Numbered from the stretch's first letter, positions 44,199 to 53,567 are shown. The stretch is DNA of 64,000 bases from Cypionkella sinensis (GCF_042646385.1 NZ_JBHRTO010000001.1:1984001-2048000); one strand, 5' to 3'. Numbers and translations: made by a program. The notes: generated by a model from the letters alone, not told the origin.

Positions 44199-45182
44199 AT
44201 GCGCCCTGGCCCGAAGAACCTGATCACCGATGTCGCGGGCCTGCGTGTGGGGCAGGCACATGATAGCCGCCTGCGATCAGGCTGCACGGTATTGACCGCA
44301 GATCACCCCTTCACTGCCGCCGTGCATGTCATGGGCGGCGCCCCCGGCACGCGGGAAACCGATCTGCTGGCACCAGACAAACTGGTGCAACAGGTTGATG
44401 CGCTTGTGCTTTCGGGCGGATCGGCGTTTGGGCTTGATGCCTGCTCGGGCGTAGCGGACGGCTTGCGCGCGCAGGGGCGCGGCTTTGCGGTTGGTGATCA
44501 GCGCGTGCCCATCGTGCCCGGTGCGATCCTGTTTGATCTGTTGAATGGCGGCGACAAGACCTGGGTGCGCAACCCTTACTACGACCTTGGGCAGCAGGCC
44601 CTGCAGAACGCGGGCACGACCTTTGCGCTGGGAACCGCGGGTGCCGGATATGGTGCGGCAACCGGCTATTGGAAGGGCGGCATCGGCTCGGCCTCACTGA
44701 TCCTGCCCTCGGGGCTGACGGTCGGTGCTTTGGTCGCGGTGAACGCCTTGGGATCTGTGACAGTCAATGATGGCCCGCACTTCTGGGCCGCCCCTTGGGA
44801 ATATGGTGACGAATTTGGCGGCCACGGCCCAAGCCCACAATCCGCAAGCCAGTCAGCGCCACAGCCGCGCAAACGCATGGGCGAGGCCACCACCATCGCC
44901 ATCGTCGCCACCGATGCAACACTAACCCAAGCCCAAGCGCAGCGCATGGCCACCGCCGCGCATGACGGCATGGCCCGCGCCATCGTCCCGTCGCATACCC
45001 CGCTGGATGGCGATCTGATATTTGCCGCAGCCACCGCAGCACGGCCCCTGACCGATCCGCTGACCGATACGTTCCAACTGGGTCACGCCGCCGCAGTCTG
45101 CCTTGCCCGCGCCATCGCCCGCGCGATCTACCACGCCACCCCGATGCCGGGCGACTTGCAGCCCTGCTACCGCGCGCCCTAA
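44199..45182 (+). CDS. P1-family peptidase (DmpA/BapA-like aminopeptidase)
   Basis: 327 aa, self-cleaving N-terminal nucleophile-type peptidase. GVADGLRAQG, LSGGSAFGLDACSG, GTAGAGYGAATGYWKGGIGSAS and VGALVAVNALGSV are family blocks; the putative nucleophile is the Thr in GEATTIAIVATDATL, the autocleavage point. Members release N-terminal L- or D-amino acids or beta-peptides. ATG at 44199 was chosen where the homologous region begins. Confidence 0.87.
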   Translation: MRPGPKNLITDVAGLRVGQAHDSRLRSGCTVLTADHPFTAAVHVMGGAPGTRETDLLAPDKLVQQVDALVLSGGSAFGLDACSGVADGLRAQGRGFAVGDQRVPIVPGAILFDLLNGGDKTWVRNPYYDLGQQALQNAGTTFALGTAGAGYGAATGYWKGGIGSASLILPSGLTVGALVAVNALGSVTVNDGPHFWAAPWEYGDEFGGHGPSPQSASQSAPQPRKRMGEATTIAIVATDATLTQAQAQRMATAAHDGMARAIVPSHTPLDGDLIFAAATAARPLTDPLTDTFQLGHAAAVCLARAIARAIYHATPMPGDLQPCYRAP

Positions 45183-45183
45183 G

Positions 45184-45624
45184 CTACCAACGCTTCAGCG
45201 CGGCCTCATCCACCTCGCGCGCGGCCACCCATTCGGCACCGTCCGAGGTCAGTTCCTTTTTCCAGAACGGCGCGCGGGATTTCAGGTAATCCATCAAAAA
45301 CTCTGCCGCAGCAAAGGCTTCGGCCCGATGCCGCGCCGCCGTCGCCACCATCATGATCGCCTCGCCCCCCGCCAGTCGGCCATAGCGATGCACCACCAAC
45401 GCATCCAACAAAGCCCAGCGGCTGCGGGCTTCCTCCACAATCGCCGTGATCGCCTTTTCCGTCATGCCCGGATAATGCTCGATCTCCATCGCCGCCAGCG
45501 CACCGCCATTGTCGCGCACCAGCCCGGTAAAGGTGACAACCGCACCGGCACCGCCCGCGTCTGCGGCGAATGCGTTGGACAGCGCCCCCAGATCGAACGG
45601 CTCTGCCTGCACGATCACACGCAT
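45184..45624 (-). CDS. moaE: Molybdopterin synthase catalytic subunit MoaE
   Basis: 146 aa from ATG 45624 (GTG at 45633 would add three residues). Blocks: GAVVTFTGLVRD, MEIEHYPGMTEKAI, VHRYGRLAGGEAIMMV and the active-site KSRAPFWKKE. Converts precursor Z to molybdopterin with sulfur carried by MoaD. The start lies 1-8 bases from the moaD stop, so translation is coupled. Confidence 0.93.
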   Translation of the reverse strand: MRVIVQAEPFDLGALSNAFAADAGGAGAVVTFTGLVRDNGGALAAMEIEHYPGMTEKAITAIVEEARSRWALLDALVVHRYGRLAGGEAIMMVATAARHRAEAFAAAEFLMDYLKSRAPFWKKELTSDGAEWVAAREVDEAALKRW

Positions 45625-45625
45625 C

Positions 45626-45874
45626 TCAGCCACCGGTCATTGGCGGAAAGAACGCAATCTCACGCACGCCAGCCAAAGCCGCGTCAAACCCGGACAACTC
45701 CTGATCCACCGCCACCCGCAGCGATGTCAGATCGTCAAAGGCCCAGGCATAACGCTCTTCGCGCAACTTCAACTCGTTGATCAGATCCATCACGGTGGCG
45801 GCTTCGGTCTCGATCCGCTCGCGCGGCACACCAATCCGCTCACGCACCCAAGCGAAATACAAAACCTCGATCAT
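45626..45874 (-). CDS. moaD: Molybdopterin synthase sulfur carrier MoaD
   Basis: 82 aa ubiquitin-like sulfur carrier; ends in MTGG, the C-terminal Gly-Gly that is thiocarboxylated. FFPPMTGG is the family terminus. Its start overlaps the pgsA stop by 4 bases, giving a pgsA-moaD-moaE operon. Confidence 0.92.
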   Translation of the reverse strand: MIEVLYFAWVRERIGVPRERIETEAATVMDLINELKLREERYAWAFDDLTSLRVAVDQELSGFDAALAGVREIAFFPPMTGG

Positions 45875-46536
45875 TTGTCATCCCGCAGGAACGGCAGCGC
45901 CTTGCGGAAATATTCCAGCCCCGTCATCGCGGTCAGCAAGGCCGCAATCCACATCAGCACCAGCCCCGCATCCCCGGCCACGCTTGCACAATCGCGCTTG
46001 CCACAGGCGCGGATCGGGTCGGCCAACCCCTGCGTCACAGCATCGGTATACTGCTCGGGCGTCATGCCATGCATCGCCACCCCGTTGAGGTATTCCAACC
46101 CCGTGCCAAGGAAAAGCACAGCAATCGCCACCATTTGCGCCGTGGTCTTCCACTTTGCCAACTTGGTGACTTTCAGCAGCCCCGCCTTCGCCCCCAGAAA
46201 CTCGCGCAGGCCCGAGACGAATACCTCGCGGAACAAGATCACCGTCGCGGGCAGGATCAGCCACGGGTTCATCCCCGAATACCCCGTCAGCACCAGGATC
46301 GCGATCACCACCATCGCCTTGTCGGCAATCGGGTCCAGCATGGTGCCAAACTTGCTTTCCTGCTTCCACAGCCGGGCAAGATAGCCGTCAAACCAATCGG
46401 TGATCGCCGCCCCCACAAACAGCGTCAGCGCGAACCAATCCGCCCAAGGCCGCTGAAAATACAGAAACATCAGCGGCACGCCGGGCGCAGCCAGCAGACG
46501 CAGAACGGTAAGCGTGTTTGGGATCGACCATTTCAT
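45871..46536 (-). CDS. pgsA: CDP-diacylglycerol-glycerol-3-phosphate 3-phosphatidyltransferase
   Basis: Makes phosphatidylglycerophosphate for anionic phospholipids. 221 aa, four or more spans. The CDP-alcohol phosphotransferase signature is complete: DWFDGYLARLWKQESKFGTMLDPIADK (D-G-x2-A-R-x8-G-x3-D-x3-D). Start at 46536 (MKWSIPNTLTVLRL) is family-typical. There is a loop of about 30 residues near residue 150 (HGMTPEQYTDAVTQG) with several cysteines that is less common. Confidence 0.93.
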   Translation of the reverse strand: MKWSIPNTLTVLRLLAAPGVPLMFLYFQRPWADWFALTLFVGAAITDWFDGYLARLWKQESKFGTMLDPIADKAMVVIAILVLTGYSGMNPWLILPATVILFREVFVSGLREFLGAKAGLLKVTKLAKWKTTAQMVAIAVLFLGTGLEYLNGVAMHGMTPEQYTDAVTQGLADPIRACGKRDCASVAGDAGLVLMWIAALLTAMTGLEYFRKALPFLRDDK

Positions 46537-46635
46537 GCGCCAAGTCGTAGCCCAAGACAGGCACCGGGGGGAAGCGGCATTTCCGACGCGAAGCGCGCAC
46601 AAACGCGTCAATCCGCCGAAAAACCAAGCGCAGCG

Positions 46636-47688
46636 TCAAGCTTCCGGCACCGGCGCCCAGATCACATCATCAATCCGCCCGGCCCCAGTCGCCAGCATCA
46701 CCAGCCGATCAAACCCCAGCGCGATGCCGCTGGCAGGCGGCATGATCGCAAGCGCGGCCAGAAAATCCTCGTCCACCGGATAACGCTCGCCATAGACCCG
46801 CGCCTTTTCATCCATCTCCAGCCCAAACCGGCGGCGCTGTTCATCAGGGTTGGTCAACTCGCCAAAACCATTGGCCAGTTCCACCCCGCAGGCATACATC
46901 TCAAACCGCTCGGCCACACGGGCATCGCGCGGATGCTTGCGCGCAAGCGCCGCCTCGGCGCTGGGGTATTCATCCAGAATGGTGATCCGCCCCATACCCA
47001 GATGCGGCTCCACCCGCTCCCCCAACACCCGGCTCAGCATATCCGACCATGTATCATCCGCCGCCACCCGCAGCCCGATCCGGCGCAGTTCTGCCGCCAG
47101 AACCGCCGCCACCGGCTCACCATCCGCGCCGATCGAGGCCAGCAAATCGACCCCCGCATAGCGCTGAAACGCCTCTGCCACCGACAGCCGCTCGGGTTCC
47201 GCAAACGGGTCGCACACCCGGTCACGATAGCGCAACACCCCGCCGCCGATCTCTGCCGCCAACCGACAGAACGTTACCGCATCCGCCATCAGCACAGCGT
47301 AATCCTCGCCCACCCGATACCACTCCAGCATGGTAAACTCGGGGCTGTGCAACGCCCCCCGCTCGCGGTTGCGATAGACATGCGCAAAAGCCGCTATCCG
47401 CGTCTCACCCGCAGCCAGCAGCTTTTTCATCGCAAACTCGGGGCTCGTGTGCAGATACATCGCCCGCCCCACCCCATCATTGCCAATCGCCGTTGTCATG
47501 AACCCATGCAGATGCGCCTCATTGCCAGGGCTGAACGCCAGCGCCGCGGGGTCCACCTCGACAAACTCCTGCTCGGCCAGCCACAGCCGCAGCCTCGCTT
47601 GAATCCGGTTGCGCGCCAGCAAAATCCCCCGCCGGTCGGCATGGCGCGCAGGGTGCCACCACGGCTGATCCATATTTTCGGCTTTCAT
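46636..47688 (-). CDS. epmA: Elongation factor P beta-lysine ligase EpmA
   Basis: Class II lysyl-tRNA-synthetase-like enzyme without anticodon domain (PoxA/GenX/YjeA) that attaches (R)-beta-lysine to EF-P. 350 aa. Motif 1-like FVEVDPAALAFSPG, motif 2 RNRERGALHSPEFTMLEWYR, motif 3 GIALGFDRLVML. Divergent from efp, 88 bases apart, which supports the assignment. EpmB (the 2,3-aminomutase) is not in the window. AAGGAAATCTCCAG precedes the start. Confidence 0.93.
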   Translation of the reverse strand: MKAENMDQPWWHPARHADRRGILLARNRIQARLRLWLAEQEFVEVDPAALAFSPGNEAHLHGFMTTAIGNDGVGRAMYLHTSPEFAMKKLLAAGETRIAAFAHVYRNRERGALHSPEFTMLEWYRVGEDYAVLMADAVTFCRLAAEIGGGVLRYRDRVCDPFAEPERLSVAEAFQRYAGVDLLASIGADGEPVAAVLAAELRRIGLRVAADDTWSDMLSRVLGERVEPHLGMGRITILDEYPSAEAALARKHPRDARVAERFEMYACGVELANGFGELTNPDEQRRRFGLEMDEKARVYGERYPVDEDFLAALAIMPPASGIALGFDRLVMLATGAGRIDDVIWAPVPEA

Positions 47689-47776
47689 CTGGAGATTTCC
47701 TTGGCAATAGGCTAAAGGCAGCGCGATATGCCGCGCCCCCTTACACTTGGGGCCACCCAAGAACAAGGAATCTGAC

Positions 47777-48343
47777 GTGAAAGTCATCGCCTCTTCCCTG
47801 CGCAAAGGCAACGTCGTCGAGATGGACGGCAAACTTTACGCTGTGCTCAAAGCTGAAAACTTCCACCCCGGCAAAGGCACGCCGACCACCTCTGTCGACA
47901 TGCGCCGCATTTCCGATGGCGTGAAGGTCGCCGAACGCTGGCGCACCACCGAGATGGTGGAAAAAGCCACGGTCGATGAACGCGAATATGATTTCCTCTA
48001 TGAAGACGGCGAAGGCTTTCACTTCATGGAACCGACCACCTACGAACAAATCGCCGTTCACCCGGATGTCGTCGGCGATGATAAACCGTTCCTGACCGAT
48101 GGCATCAAAGTCTACCTGCGCACCTACGAAGGTGTGGCGATTGCACTCGAACTGCCGCAGCGCGTCAATGTCGAGATCGCCGAGACCGAACCCGTGGTCA
48201 AAGGCCAAACCGCCTCGTCCTCGTATAAGCCTGCAATCTGCACCAATGGCGTGCGCGTGATGGTGCCGCCGCATATCGGTGCCGGCACCAAGATCGTGAT
48301 CAACACCGAAGATTACACCTATTACGGCCGCGTTCAGGACTAA
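47777..48343 (+). CDS. efp: Translation elongation factor P
   Basis: 188 aa with three beta-barrel domains (KOW-like N, central OB, C-terminal OB). Relieves ribosome stalling at polyproline. The modification loop is FHPGKGTP with lysine K33, matching Lys34 of E. coli EF-P; not arginine, so it fits lysine-type modification by the adjacent EpmA. GTG start with AAGGAA upstream. A terminator follows. Confidence 0.95.
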   Translation: MKVIASSLRKGNVVEMDGKLYAVLKAENFHPGKGTPTTSVDMRRISDGVKVAERWRTTEMVEKATVDEREYDFLYEDGEGFHFMEPTTYEQIAVHPDVVGDDKPFLTDGIKVYLRTYEGVAIALELPQRVNVEIAETEPVVKGQTASSSYKPAICTNGVRVMVPPHIGAGTKIVINTEDYTYYGRVQD

Positions 48344-48360
48344 GCCGAAAACCAATTGCC

Positions 48361-48396
48361 AAAGCCCGCCCGCCTTCCAGCGCGGCGGGCTTTTTC
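48361..48396 (+). terminator. Terminator after efp
   Basis: AAAGCCCGCC / GGCGGGCTTT stem (48361-48370, 48384-48393), continuing into a T-run (TTTTT). Confidence 0.92.
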
Positions 48397-48570
48397 ATGC
48401 GCCGTTGCCAAGCCCAATTTCAGAAAACCACAACATATTGTGGAAAATGCCGCCAATCCGCCCAAAAACCACAAGTCCATCCCAGATGGGAAGAATTTAC
48501 GCTCCAGAACCGTCACGCCGGATCACGCACAAAACGCGCCAAACCGCCTTCATCTTGGCAAAAATACTCT

Positions 48571-48616
48571 GGGGGTCCGGGGGCCAGCCCCCGGCTTGCC
48601 CGCGCCCGCCTTCGGG
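48571..48616. repeat. GC-rich double-hairpin element (REP-like)
   Basis: CCGGGGGC-CA-GCCCCCGG (48577-48594), a perfect palindrome with a 2-base loop, is followed by a second hairpin CCCGCC-TTC-GGGCGG near 48604-48618. I recall strings like GGGGGTCCGGGGGC from many Rhodobacterales intergenic regions. It may be a REP-type repeat linked to RAYT genes. Confidence 0.4.
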
Positions 48617-48648
48617 CGGAAACAGGAAACGCATCGCGCCTCCCCGCC

Positions 48649-49605
48649 TCAGCCCTTGCGCAGATCATCCTCGATATAGGCCTGCACGATCTGGTCAAAA
48701 CTGTCCTCGGCCCGAAACCCTAAGGCCCGCGCCCGGCTGGCGGCAAAGCGGCGCGGCCAGGTCTGCACAATCGCCCAAACCGCCGGGTCCGGCACATCGC
48801 GGATCAACCCCGCCACCTCCGCCCCCGCCGCCCGCGTCAGCGCGGCGATCTGCTCGGCCACCGTCACCGCAACACCCGGCAGCGTCAGATTGCGCCGCGG
48901 CCCCACCGCGCCCAGATCCATCTCTGCGGCGTGCAGAAAGAATCCCACCGCCGCGCGTGGGCTGGCCATCGTGTGCAGCCAGTCGCGCGCCACCGGCAAA
49001 TCGGCGGGCAATCCGTTCAACGGCTCGCGGATGATGCCCGAGAAAAAGCTCGACGCCGCCCGATTGGCCTTCCCGGGCCGCACGCAGATTGTCGGCAGCC
49101 GCAGCCCGATGCCATCCATAAACCCGCGCCGAGTATAATCCGCCAACAGCGCCTCGCCGATCAGCTTTTGCACCCCGTAAGACGAATGTGGCGTGGGCGC
49201 AAAATCGTCGGGAATCTCCTCCGGGAACGGCCCGCCAAACACTGCCGTGGTCGAGGCATAGATCATGCGCGGCGCATAACCCGCCGCCCGGATCGCCTCG
49301 AACAACGCCCGCGTGCCATCTACATTCACCCGGTAGCCCAGATCGAAATTCGCCTCGGCCTCGCCCGAGACCACACCGGCCAGATGAAAAATCACCTCTG
49401 GCCGATGCGCGATCAACGCCACCGCCGCCCCCGGTGCCGCCAAATCCCCCACCACAGCCAGATGCGGCGCTGCCACCTCTGTCGCCACCACATCATGCAG
49501 GATTATCTGGCTGATCGGCTTGCCACCCAAAGCCCCGCGCGCCAGCAAAGCCGCCGTCAGCTTGCGCCCGATCATCCCCGCCGCACCCGTGATCAAAACC
49601 CGCAT
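48649..49605 (-). CDS. denD: D-erythronate dehydrogenase-like NAD-dependent epimerase/dehydratase
   Basis: 318 aa extended SDR. ITGAAGMIGRKL is the NAD motif, and YGVQK supplies catalytic Tyr and Lys. GFMDGIGLRLPTICVRPGKANRAASSFFSGI and DDFAPTPHSSYG closely match DenD, which oxidises D-erythronate to 2-keto-D-erythronate in four-carbon acid sugar catabolism. Partner kinase/isomerase genes are not adjacent, so the pathway is unproven. Confidence 0.8.
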   Translation of the reverse strand: MRVLITGAAGMIGRKLTAALLARGALGGKPISQIILHDVVATEVAAPHLAVVGDLAAPGAAVALIAHRPEVIFHLAGVVSGEAEANFDLGYRVNVDGTRALFEAIRAAGYAPRMIYASTTAVFGGPFPEEIPDDFAPTPHSSYGVQKLIGEALLADYTRRGFMDGIGLRLPTICVRPGKANRAASSFFSGIIREPLNGLPADLPVARDWLHTMASPRAAVGFFLHAAEMDLGAVGPRRNLTLPGVAVTVAEQIAALTRAAGAEVAGLIRDVPDPAVWAIVQTWPRRFAASRARALGFRAEDSFDQIVQAYIEDDLRKG

Positions 49606-49734
49606 CGCATCCTCCCGTTTGGCGCCAGCAAATCACGCCCGCCGCGAATGTCAAAGCCCGATCCAGCGCATGACATCTTTCGTCACCCCCGCAAGATCGC
49701 TTGCCCGGTGCCACATCCGGGGTATTCTGCGCCG

Positions 49735-51690
49735 ATGTTGCAGATATTTCGATCCGCCACGATTTTCCTTCTGCTGGCCGCGCTGCCGCTCCCAGCCAAG
49801 GCAGAGTTGCGCGCGGTGTTGATCGGGGTCAGCGATTATCTGACGCTGGATGCCGACCTGAAAGGCCCCGCCAACGACGTCCGCCTGATGGCCGAGGTGT
49901 TGGTCGCCCGCGGAATTGCGCCCTCGGAAATCACGGTACTGACGTCAGATACCACAGCCCTGCCCGCTGGCGTCAAAACCGCCGCGCCCACCAAAGCCGA
50001 GATCATGGCGGCCCTCACCCAAACCGCCGCCCGCGCGCAGCCGAATGACACGGTGGTGTTCTATTTCTCCGGCCACGGCGCGCAGGCCCCCGATCAAAAC
50101 GGCGACGAAGGCGGCGGCTATGACGAGATTTTCCTGCCAGCCGACGCCGCAGGCTGGAAAGGCCAAGTTGGTGCTGTAGAAAACGCTCTGACCGACGATG
50201 AGCTTTACGCTTGGGCGCAACCCATGCTGTCGCGTGGGGTCAAGCTGATAGGCCTGATCGACGCCTGCCATTCCGACACCGGCTTTCGCGCCCTGCCCAG
50301 CCAAAGCGCCGTCGTGCGCGGTCTGGCACCGCAGGATCTGAACATCCCCGATAGCCTCGCCCCCAGCACCATCGCGCTAGACACCATCGCGCCAGACACG
50401 CCACCTTTGCACGGCGATTTCGTGTTCCTCTACTCCTCGCAATCCGATCAACGCTCGTTCGAATACCCCGTTGGTGACACCGGCCTCTGGCAAGGCGCCT
50501 TCACCCGCCAACTCGCCGAAGTGCTGCGCACCAGCGCCACAGCACCCTGGGCGCAAATCCTGGCCGCAACCACCGCCACGATGCAGCAAGGCACCACCCC
50601 GCAAATGCCCGATGGCGAAGGCCCGATGCTTGCCACCGATCTTTTCGGCACCCCAGCACCGCAGCGTTTTCTGGTGAAGGATGGCGTGATCCAGGCAGGC
50701 CTTCTGCAAGGCCTGAACCCCGGCGACCGCTTCTCGCTGTATCCATCCGCCGAAGGTGGCGCGGCACTGGCGCAAGTGACCTTGGCAAAAGTCGATGCCC
50801 GCAGCAGCCCGCTGCCCTCAAACACCGTCACAACCGCCTGGGCCGAGCTGGATCAACCCGCGGCCCCACCAGCCCTGCACCTCGCCGCGCCCCTGATCGC
50901 CAATCCCGGCGACGGCTACGATTATTCCGCTTGGCAGGCCGCTTTCGCAGCCATTGGCACAGGCGCTGGCCCCAGCGATCTGACCCCCATCCTGACCGAC
51001 GGCACGATCGCACTCGCAGGCCCCGACGGCGCGCTTGACCCCCAAGGCCCCCACTCCACCCCGCGCATCACGCCTGAGGCAGGCGAGACAGCAGAACTTG
51101 CCCTGCAGCGCAGCTTGGATGCCGCTTCCCACAGCCTGCGCCTGCGCCACCTGTTCACCACTGTCGCGGCCCGCAGCCTGACGGCGCAGCCGCCGCTACA
51201 ACTGGATTGGCAGCACAAAGCCGCGCCCGAATGTAGTGATCCCGGCCCCGCGCAGCCCGTTGATCCGGCCCAAACCGTGCAACCCTGCGATCAGCTTTGG
51301 CTTGGCTTCCAAAACACCTCGGGCCGCGATCTGGATGTGTCGATCCTGTATTTCAACGCCGATTTCAGCATAACCCCGCTATGGCCACAGCGCGGCCTGT
51401 CCAACCGGCTTGCCGCTGGCGAAAGCGGGCGCGCAGGCTTTCAGATCGACCCAGACTCGCCACCTGCGGATGAAGATATCCTTGTGCTGGCGGTCCCGGT
51501 TGATCCGGGGGCGGCGCGGGTTGATCTTACCTTGCTCGCCGATCCAGCCGCCACGCGTGGTGCGGGGGATTGGTTTTCCAACCGGCTTGATGCCGATACC
51601 GCCACCCGCAGCTTTTCCACCAAACCGCCGCCATTGCTGATGATCCGCCAAACCGTGCGGATCCGCCCCATGCCACAGGGAGAAAACTGA
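49735..51690 (+). CDS. Secreted caspase-like protease (metacaspase / peptidase C14 family)
   Basis: 651 aa. Sec signal peptide about 1-23 (FLLLAALPLPAKA). Caspase-like p20 domain follows: GPANDVRLMAE, catalytic His114 in YFSGHGAQ, catalytic Cys178 in LIDACHSD. The middle has a beta-rich region of unknown role; the C-terminal ~120 residues (WLGFQNTSGRDLDVSILYFNADFSITPLWPQ) resemble the DUF4384-type domain often linked to bacterial caspase homologues. Stop overlaps the start of the trypsin-fold protease gene by one base, which implies co-translation. Both catalytic residues are present. Role unknown; exported location is unusual for a cell-death caspase. Confidence 0.85.
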   Translation: MLQIFRSATIFLLLAALPLPAKAELRAVLIGVSDYLTLDADLKGPANDVRLMAEVLVARGIAPSEITVLTSDTTALPAGVKTAAPTKAEIMAALTQTAARAQPNDTVVFYFSGHGAQAPDQNGDEGGGYDEIFLPADAAGWKGQVGAVENALTDDELYAWAQPMLSRGVKLIGLIDACHSDTGFRALPSQSAVVRGLAPQDLNIPDSLAPSTIALDTIAPDTPPLHGDFVFLYSSQSDQRSFEYPVGDTGLWQGAFTRQLAEVLRTSATAPWAQILAATTATMQQGTTPQMPDGEGPMLATDLFGTPAPQRFLVKDGVIQAGLLQGLNPGDRFSLYPSAEGGAALAQVTLAKVDARSSPLPSNTVTTAWAELDQPAAPPALHLAAPLIANPGDGYDYSAWQAAFAAIGTGAGPSDLTPILTDGTIALAGPDGALDPQGPHSTPRITPEAGETAELALQRSLDAASHSLRLRHLFTTVAARSLTAQPPLQLDWQHKAAPECSDPGPAQPVDPAQTVQPCDQLWLGFQNTSGRDLDVSILYFNADFSITPLWPQRGLSNRLAAGESGRAGFQIDPDSPPADEDILVLAVPVDPGAARVDLTLLADPAATRGAGDWFSNRLDADTATRSFSTKPPPLLMIRQTVRIRPMPQGEN

Positions 51691-52721
51691 TGAAAATTGC
51701 CGCAACTCTGCTTTGCCTGCTGATGGCCCTGCCCGTCGCAGCCGAGGTCAAACCGGATTTCAAACAAGGCCAGCCCTCGGCCTTTGATTGGGCGAAAAGC
51801 GGTGGCAAGGCGGCATATCAGGCGAAGGCCGCAACCGGGGGCAAGGTTCTGGGCGGCAAGGTCTCGGAAAAAGGCGCATGGCCCTGGCAGGTCGCGCTGC
51901 TGGTGGGTGGCGCGCCTGTGGGCCCGGATGCACAGTTCTGCGGCGGCAGCCTGATCATGGACGATTGGGTGCTGACAGCGGCACATTGCGTTCACATGCA
52001 AGACGCTGCGGGCAACTGGGGCGATCTGAACCCGAAAGAAATATCGGTGCTGGTCGGCAGCAACATCATCGCACCCGGCAAAGGCGAGGTGATTGCCGTC
52101 AAGCAGGTGTTCCGCCACCCGGATTATGTTGGCACCGCCTTTGATTTCGATATCGCCCTGCTGAAACTCGCCCGCGCGCCGCGCTTGCCACATGAGGTGA
52201 TCAAGGTGCCGGATGCGGCCTTTGGTGATGAGTTGGATCAGCCGGGGGTGATCACGGTGGTGACTGGCTGGGGGCTGGTTGAAGGCGGCGGCCACCCCGA
52301 CGCACTGCATGAGACCGAAATTCAGATGCTGGACCGCGGCCTGTGCAATCAATCCCTGATGGCCGCACGCACCGATGCGGCGGCCGAGGGGTTTGGCTAT
52401 GCGGCAGGCATCCTCAGCCTGCGCGACGAGGATGCCTATCAGATCTGGGATGAACTGGTGGGAAAGGCTCCGCCGCCGATGAGCGAGAATATGCTGTGTT
52501 CCGGCACGTTCGAGGGCGGCAAGACCGCTTGTTCGGGTGACAGCGGCGGGCCGCTCGTGGTGCCGCTCGAGGATGGCACTTACATTCAGGCCGGGATCGT
52601 AAGCTGGGGGCTGACGGCAAAAACCGGGGAAGGCTGCGAGGAAAAGGCGCTGTTTTCAGCCTATACAAAAACCGCAGAATTCGTGCCTTGGCTGGATCAG
52701 GTGATCAACGAAAACCCCTGA
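51690..52721 (+). CDS. Secreted trypsin-fold serine protease (S1)
   Basis: 343 aa with a signal peptide (about 1-18). Catalytic triad: H99 (LTAAHCV), D154 (FDIALL), S285 (GDSGGPL). The activation-like start (GGKVSEKGAWPWQVALL) replaces the standard IVGG. The residue at chymotrypsin position 189 is Thr279, not Asp, so it should not cut after Lys/Arg like trypsin. A ~45-residue insert (about 230-275, AEGFGYAAGILSLRDEDAYQIWDEL) interrupts the domain before the final strands. It is translationally coupled to the caspase-like gene upstream (1-base overlap). Confidence 0.9.
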   Translation: MKIAATLLCLLMALPVAAEVKPDFKQGQPSAFDWAKSGGKAAYQAKAATGGKVLGGKVSEKGAWPWQVALLVGGAPVGPDAQFCGGSLIMDDWVLTAAHCVHMQDAAGNWGDLNPKEISVLVGSNIIAPGKGEVIAVKQVFRHPDYVGTAFDFDIALLKLARAPRLPHEVIKVPDAAFGDELDQPGVITVVTGWGLVEGGGHPDALHETEIQMLDRGLCNQSLMAARTDAAAEGFGYAAGILSLRDEDAYQIWDELVGKAPPPMSENMLCSGTFEGGKTACSGDSGGPLVVPLEDGTYIQAGIVSWGLTAKTGEGCEEKALFSAYTKTAEFVPWLDQVINENP

Positions 52722-52750
52722 AAACACGGCCCCGAGTTGGGACCGTGTTT
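52722..52750. terminator. Terminator between S1 protease and SDR genes
   Basis: AAACACGG / CCGTGTTT (52722-52729, 52743-52750) with an inner CCC/GGG extension, 1 base past the protease stop and before the convergent SDR gene. Confidence 0.6.
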
Positions 52751-52784
52751 GCAAACCATGATCACGCACCATGGCAAGGGGCCA

Positions 52785-53567
52785 TCAGACCGTCGGGATG
52801 GTGCCGCCATCAATCACAAACTCGGTGCCCGTGATGGACGCGGCGCGGGGAGAGGCCAGAAAGGCGATCAAATCGGCCACTTCCTGCGGTTTGGCAGGTC
52901 GCCCCAATGGGATGCCGCCCAAGCTATCCATGATGATCTTTTTACCGCCTGCGAAATCTGTGCCCGCCTGCTCTGCCAAACGCTCGGCCAGCGCCACCGA
53001 AGCTTCGGTTTCAATCCACCCCGGTGAAACCCGCATCACCCGAACCCCCTTTGGCGTCACCTCTTTCGAAAGTGCCTTGCTGTAAGCTGAAAGCGCGGCC
53101 TTGGCTGCGGCATAGGCGATGGTGGATTCCGGCAGCGGCAGTTGCGATTGGATCGAGGTGACGTGGATCACCACACCCGCACCGCGCGCAACCATGCCCG
53201 GCACCAATGCGCGATCCAGTCGCACCGCCGCCATCAGGTTCTGATTGATCTCACGCGCCCACAGATCATCGGTCAATACACCAAATCCGCCGCCCGGTGA
53301 CGTAGAGCCGCCCACCACATTCACCAGAATATCTACACCATCCATAGTTTCGCGTGCGGCATCGGCCAGCGCCGCGCATCCCTCGGCACTCGACAGGTCT
53401 GCCGCGCAAAAGGCGACATCGGCGGGCAAATCATCTGGCCGACTGCGCGCGCTGGTCATCACTTTGGCACCGCCTGCACGCAGCGCCGCAACAACCGCCT
53501 GCCCAACGCCCTTGCTGCCGCCAGTCACCAAGGCGCGCTGGCCAGCAAGATCAATCCATCCAGACAT
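52785..53567 (-). CDS. Short-chain dehydrogenase/reductase
   Basis: 260 aa classical SDR: VTGGSKGVGQAV, NVVGGS, catalytic Ser in HVTSIQSQ, and YAAAK with Tyr and Lys. Substrate unknown. It follows the NTF2-like gene with a 1-base overlap, forming a two-gene operon opposite to the HxlR-type regulator, which probably controls it. Confidence 0.9.
   Translation of the reverse strand: MSGWIDLAGQRALVTGGSKGVGQAVVAALRAGGAKVMTSARSRPDDLPADVAFCAADLSSAEGCAALADAARETMDGVDILVNVVGGSTSPGGGFGVLTDDLWAREINQNLMAAVRLDRALVPGMVARGAGVVIHVTSIQSQLPLPESTIAYAAAKAALSAYSKALSKEVTPKGVRVMRVSPGWIETEASVALAERLAEQAGTDFAGGKKIIMDSLGGIPLGRPAKPQEVADLIAFLASPRAASITGTEFVIDGGTIPTV

Noticed and set aside
48931..49734. Upstream extension of the first caspase-like gene
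   Set aside because: It lies antisense to denD and would bury the signal peptide; start at 49735 exposes it.
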